DNA of 8,814 nucleotides, taken from Mycobacteriaceae bacterium (GTDB lineage: Bacteria; Actinomycetota; Actinomycetes; Mycobacteriales; Mycobacteriaceae). The stretch covers positions 1 through 8,814 of the forward strand of contig JABFVX010000141.1 in the NCBI GenBank assembly GCA_013362555.1, read 5' to 3'. A program made the position numbers and the translations under genes. Shown here piece after piece: positions 6,283-8,814 of the stretch (positions are counted from its first letter, which is position 1; every line of letters starts with the position of its first letter). Below the pieces are notes generated by a model. It saw only the letters and a program-made list of their open reading frames with translations, ran no database searches and was not told the DNA's origin.

Positions 6283-8814
6283 ATGAGCGTTGAAGCAGGC
6301 AGCGGCGACAATGGTTCCGAGCGAATCGAGGCGCTCCGCACCACGGACGAGCAGTTTCGACGGGCCGCGCCCGATCCTGAGGTCGTCGCCCAGATCATGC
6401 CGCTGCCAACGACATCCGAGATAATCGAATGCGTGTTCGAATCATATGCGGACCGGCCCGCCCTGGCACGCCGCAGACGGGAGCCGCGGACCGATCCGAC
6501 CGACGGCCGCACGACCGAGGCCCTGCTGCCGGAATTCGAAACCCAGACTTATCGCGAAACCTGGCTCGGGATAATGGCATTGGCCGGCCTGTGGCATCAC
6601 GAAATCGGATTGCAGGCCGGAGATCGAACATGTTTCCTCGGCTTTCCCAGCGCCGACTACGCCATTGCGGACCTGGCGTGCTCCTATCTCGGTTTGGTTG
6701 CGGTTCCGCTGCAGCACGGAGCGCATTCCGAATTGCTGAAACCCATTGCGCACGAAGTCGAAGCGCGAGCTTTCGTGTGCGGCGCCGAATATCTTGACGC
6801 CGCCGTGGACACCGCGCTGCACACGGCGACCGTCGAGCACATCCTCGTCGTCGATGTCGATCCCGACCGCGCCGGGCACCGGGAGCGCCTGGACGCGGCC
6901 CGCGCGCGAATTCAAACGGCAGGCCGCGAAATTCGGGTCGCACTGTTCCCCGAGGTGCTGGCGCAGGGCTTTCCCGCGGCGCCCGGATTTCGTCCCGCCG
7001 ACGACCCCCTGGCGCTGTTGATTTACACCTCCGGAAGCACCGGAACCCCCAAGGGCGCCATGTATCTGCACAGCGCCGTCACCGGGCTGTGGAAAGTGAT
7101 CGCGCTCAAACAGACTTATCCCGCAATCCACCTCAACTTCTTGCCGATGAGCCACGGCCTCGGCCGGAGCATGCTGGTCTCGACCCTGGTCAGCGGCGGA
7201 ACGGCGTATTTCGCGGCCGCAAGCGATCTCTCGACGCTCGACGACGACATCGCGTTGGCCCGGCCCACCGGAATATCGTTCGTTCCGCGCCTGTGTGAAA
7301 GCCTGTACCGCCGATTCAACGCAGAACGCGATCGCCGCTGTGCGGCGGGCGAGGACCCGGCCGACGTGACCCGCGCACTGCGCGCGGAATACCGGGAAAA
7401 GCATCTGGGCGGCCGCCTGGTCCACGCGAGCTTCGGCGGTGCGCCGCTGGCTCCCGACATCCACGCGTTCATGGAAGCCGTATTGGACGGTCCGCTGCAC
7501 AACGACTACGGCGCCACCGAAGCCGCGGGGATTCTCGCCGACGGCAAGATCCGCCGCCCGCCGGTCCTCGACTACAAGCTGGTCGACGTGCCGGAGCTCG
7601 GCTATTTCGGGACCGACAAGCCGCATCCGCGCGGCGAGCTCCGCATCAAATCCATGACGGTCATACCCGGGTACTACAAGCGCCCCGAGCTCACCGCCGA
7701 AATGCTGGACGAAGACGGCTACTACAAAACCGGCGACGTCATGGCGGAAACAGCGCCGGACCACCTGGTCTTCGTGGACCGCCGCAAGAACGTGGTGAAA
7801 CTGTCGCACGGCGAGTTCGTCGCCGTGGGCGCACTCGAATCCGCCTACGGCACAAGCCCGTATGTGCGGCAGATCTACGTCGACGCGGACAGCACCCAGT
7901 CCTACGTGCTGGCCGTGGTGGTGCCCGACGCCGGCCTGGTCGACCTGTACGCCGACGACCCCGTCACGACCAAGCGCCTCATCCTGCGCTCGCTTCAGCA
8001 GATCGCGCAGGACAAGCGGTTCCACAGCTACGAGATCCCCCGCGACATCCTGGTCGAGTCCGATCCGTTCCGCCCCGGCAACGGCCTGATGTCCACAGTC
8101 GGCAAACTGATGCGCCCCGCGGTGCAAGCCCACTACCGCGAACGGCTGGCACAGCTGTACCTGGAGGTGGCCCAAGCCCAGCAGGACCAACTGCGGGCGC
8201 TGCGGGAACGCCGCCACGACGCCCCGGTCGCCGACACGGTGCGGCAGACGGCCGCGGCGATGCTCGGCGTGGACCCGGACGAGGTGGCAGCCGACGCGCG
8301 GTTCACCGACCTGGGCGGCGACTCGCTGTCGGCAGTCGCGTTCACCGAGACCCTCGGCGGGGTCTACGGCCTCGACATCTCGGTGGCGGCGGTGATCGAC
8401 CCGTCGGCGACGCTGGCCGACGTCGGCGCCTATATCGAGCGACACCGCGACGGCACGGCCGCCGCGACACCGGCGTCGATCCACGGCCCGGATCAGACCG
8501 TCCTGCGCGCCGCGGACCTGACCGTGGCGAAGTTCATCGACGACGCCACGGCGCCTCCCGCGGCCGCTGCCCGAAAACGCAAGTGGCGGTTGCGGTTTCC
8601 ATGGCCGAAACGCACGCCCGCGCAACCGGGGCCGACTGTCGTGTTGACCGGCGCAACCGGATGGCTGGGCCGGTATCTGTGCCTGGAGTGGCTGGGGCAG
8701 CTGGCCGAGACCGACGGCAGGCTGGTCGGCGTGGTGCGCGGGCGCGACGCCGACGCCGCCCGCCAGCGCCTCGAGGACGCCTTCGGCTCCGATCCGGCGC
8801 TGAGCGCACAGTTC
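6283..8814 (+). CDS. car: Carboxylic acid reductase (A-T-R enzyme), 3' end off the window
   Basis: The enzyme class uses ATP and NADPH to reduce aryl or aliphatic carboxylic acids to aldehydes. The window holds 844 residues; Nocardia CAR has about 1174, so roughly the last 330 (most of the reductase domain) are missing. Seen: ATP-binding loop YTSGSTGTPKG (248-258), PMSH (288-291), YGATEA (409-414), the PPVLDYKLVDVPELGYF segment nearly identical to Nocardia CAR, hinge region RRKNVVKLSHGEFV, adenylation-domain lysine in GKLMRP (607-612), carrier-protein motif DLGGDSL with phosphopantetheine Ser681, then the start of the reductase Rossmann fold, TGATGWLG (789-796). Activity needs 4'-phosphopantetheinylation. 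The ATG at 6283 was chosen because AGGGG lies about 5 nt upstream; an in-frame ATG at 6265 would add six residues and has a poor site. The gene is divergent from the chorismate lyase-ubiA pair, which suggests an aryl acid substrate. The linker before the reductase is unusually basic. Confidence 0.95.
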   Translation, partial: MSVEAGSGDNGSERIEALRTTDEQFRRAAPDPEVVAQIMPLPTTSEIIECVFESYADRPALARRRREPRTDPTDGRTTEALLPEFETQTYRETWLGIMALAGLWHHEIGLQAGDRTCFLGFPSADYAIADLACSYLGLVAVPLQHGAHSELLKPIAHEVEARAFVCGAEYLDAAVDTALHTATVEHILVVDVDPDRAGHRERLDAARARIQTAGREIRVALFPEVLAQGFPAAPGFRPADDPLALLIYTSGSTGTPKGAMYLHSAVTGLWKVIALKQTYPAIHLNFLPMSHGLGRSMLVSTLVSGGTAYFAAASDLSTLDDDIALARPTGISFVPRLCESLYRRFNAERDRRCAAGEDPADVTRALRAEYREKHLGGRLVHASFGGAPLAPDIHAFMEAVLDGPLHNDYGATEAAGILADGKIRRPPVLDYKLVDVPELGYFGTDKPHPRGELRIKSMTVIPGYYKRPELTAEMLDEDGYYKTGDVMAETAPDHLVFVDRRKNVVKLSHGEFVAVGALESAYGTSPYVRQIYVDADSTQSYVLAVVVPDAGLVDLYADDPVTTKRLILRSLQQIAQDKRFHSYEIPRDILVESDPFRPGNGLMSTVGKLMRPAVQAHYRERLAQLYLEVAQAQQDQLRALRERRHDAPVADTVRQTAAAMLGVDPDEVAADARFTDLGGDSLSAVAFTETLGGVYGLDISVAAVIDPSATLADVGAYIERHRDGTAAATPASIHGPDQTVLRAADLTVAKFIDDATAPPAAAARKRKWRLRFPWPKRTPAQPGPTVVLTGATGWLGRYLCLEWLGQLAETDGRLVGVVRGRDADAARQRLEDAFGSDPALSAQF

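Noticed and set aside
6442..8625. 727-codon open frame on the minus strand
   Set aside because: It is antisense to the CAR gene, which has conserved motifs throughout. The shadow frame shows none.
6283..8814. FadD22-like 4-hydroxybenzoate-AMP ligase with carrier domain (phenolic glycolipid pathway)
   Set aside because: The protein continues past the carrier domain into a reductase Rossmann motif (TGATGWLG), and its segments match CAR closely.

Overview
The window reads as chromosomal DNA of a high-GC mycolic-acid-type actinomycete, most likely Nocardia or a close relative. The reasons are strong G/C bias at third codon positions, a conservon-type sensor kinase with a nitrate/nitrite-sensing-like domain, an MMPL exporter, and a carboxylic acid reductase that closely resembles the Nocardia enzyme. 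This is judged from remembered protein sequences; no search was run. Five protein genes fill almost all of the window. Two of them run off the ends, and no gene-free stretch exceeds about 230 bp.

Layout: 1-2166 (minus) is a sensor histidine kinase whose C-terminal end lies off the left edge. 2293-4431 (minus) is an MMPL/RND-family transporter with its own promoter (-35 TTGACA) and a 15-bp near-perfect palindrome over the -10. 4590-5480 (minus) is a UbiA-type 4-hydroxybenzoate prenyltransferase. 5477-6055 (minus) is a UbiC/Rv2949c-like chorismate lyase, whose stop codon overlaps the ubiA GTG start by four bases. 6056-6282 is a divergent control region with two inverted repeats, one direct repeat and a promoter-like sequence. 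6283-8814 (plus) is a carboxylic acid reductase (adenylation, carrier and start of reductase domain) that runs off the right edge.

Taken together, the right half looks like a small specialised-metabolite locus. Chorismate would be cleaved to 4-hydroxybenzoate, UbiA would prenylate the ring, and the reductase could convert the aryl acid to an aldehyde. Actinobacteria of this type respire with menaquinone rather than ubiquinone, so a UbiC-UbiA pair here is best explained by secondary metabolism, as in xiamenmycin biosynthesis, where XimC and XimB do the first two steps. Pairing these two enzymes with a divergently transcribed carboxylic acid reductase is the most notable feature. The MMPL protein has the size of the ActII-ORF3 antibiotic-exporter group and could export the product, but its separate promoter leaves that open. 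The kinase is probably the first gene of a conservon-type operon continuing off the left edge, and nothing seen here ties it functionally to the other genes.
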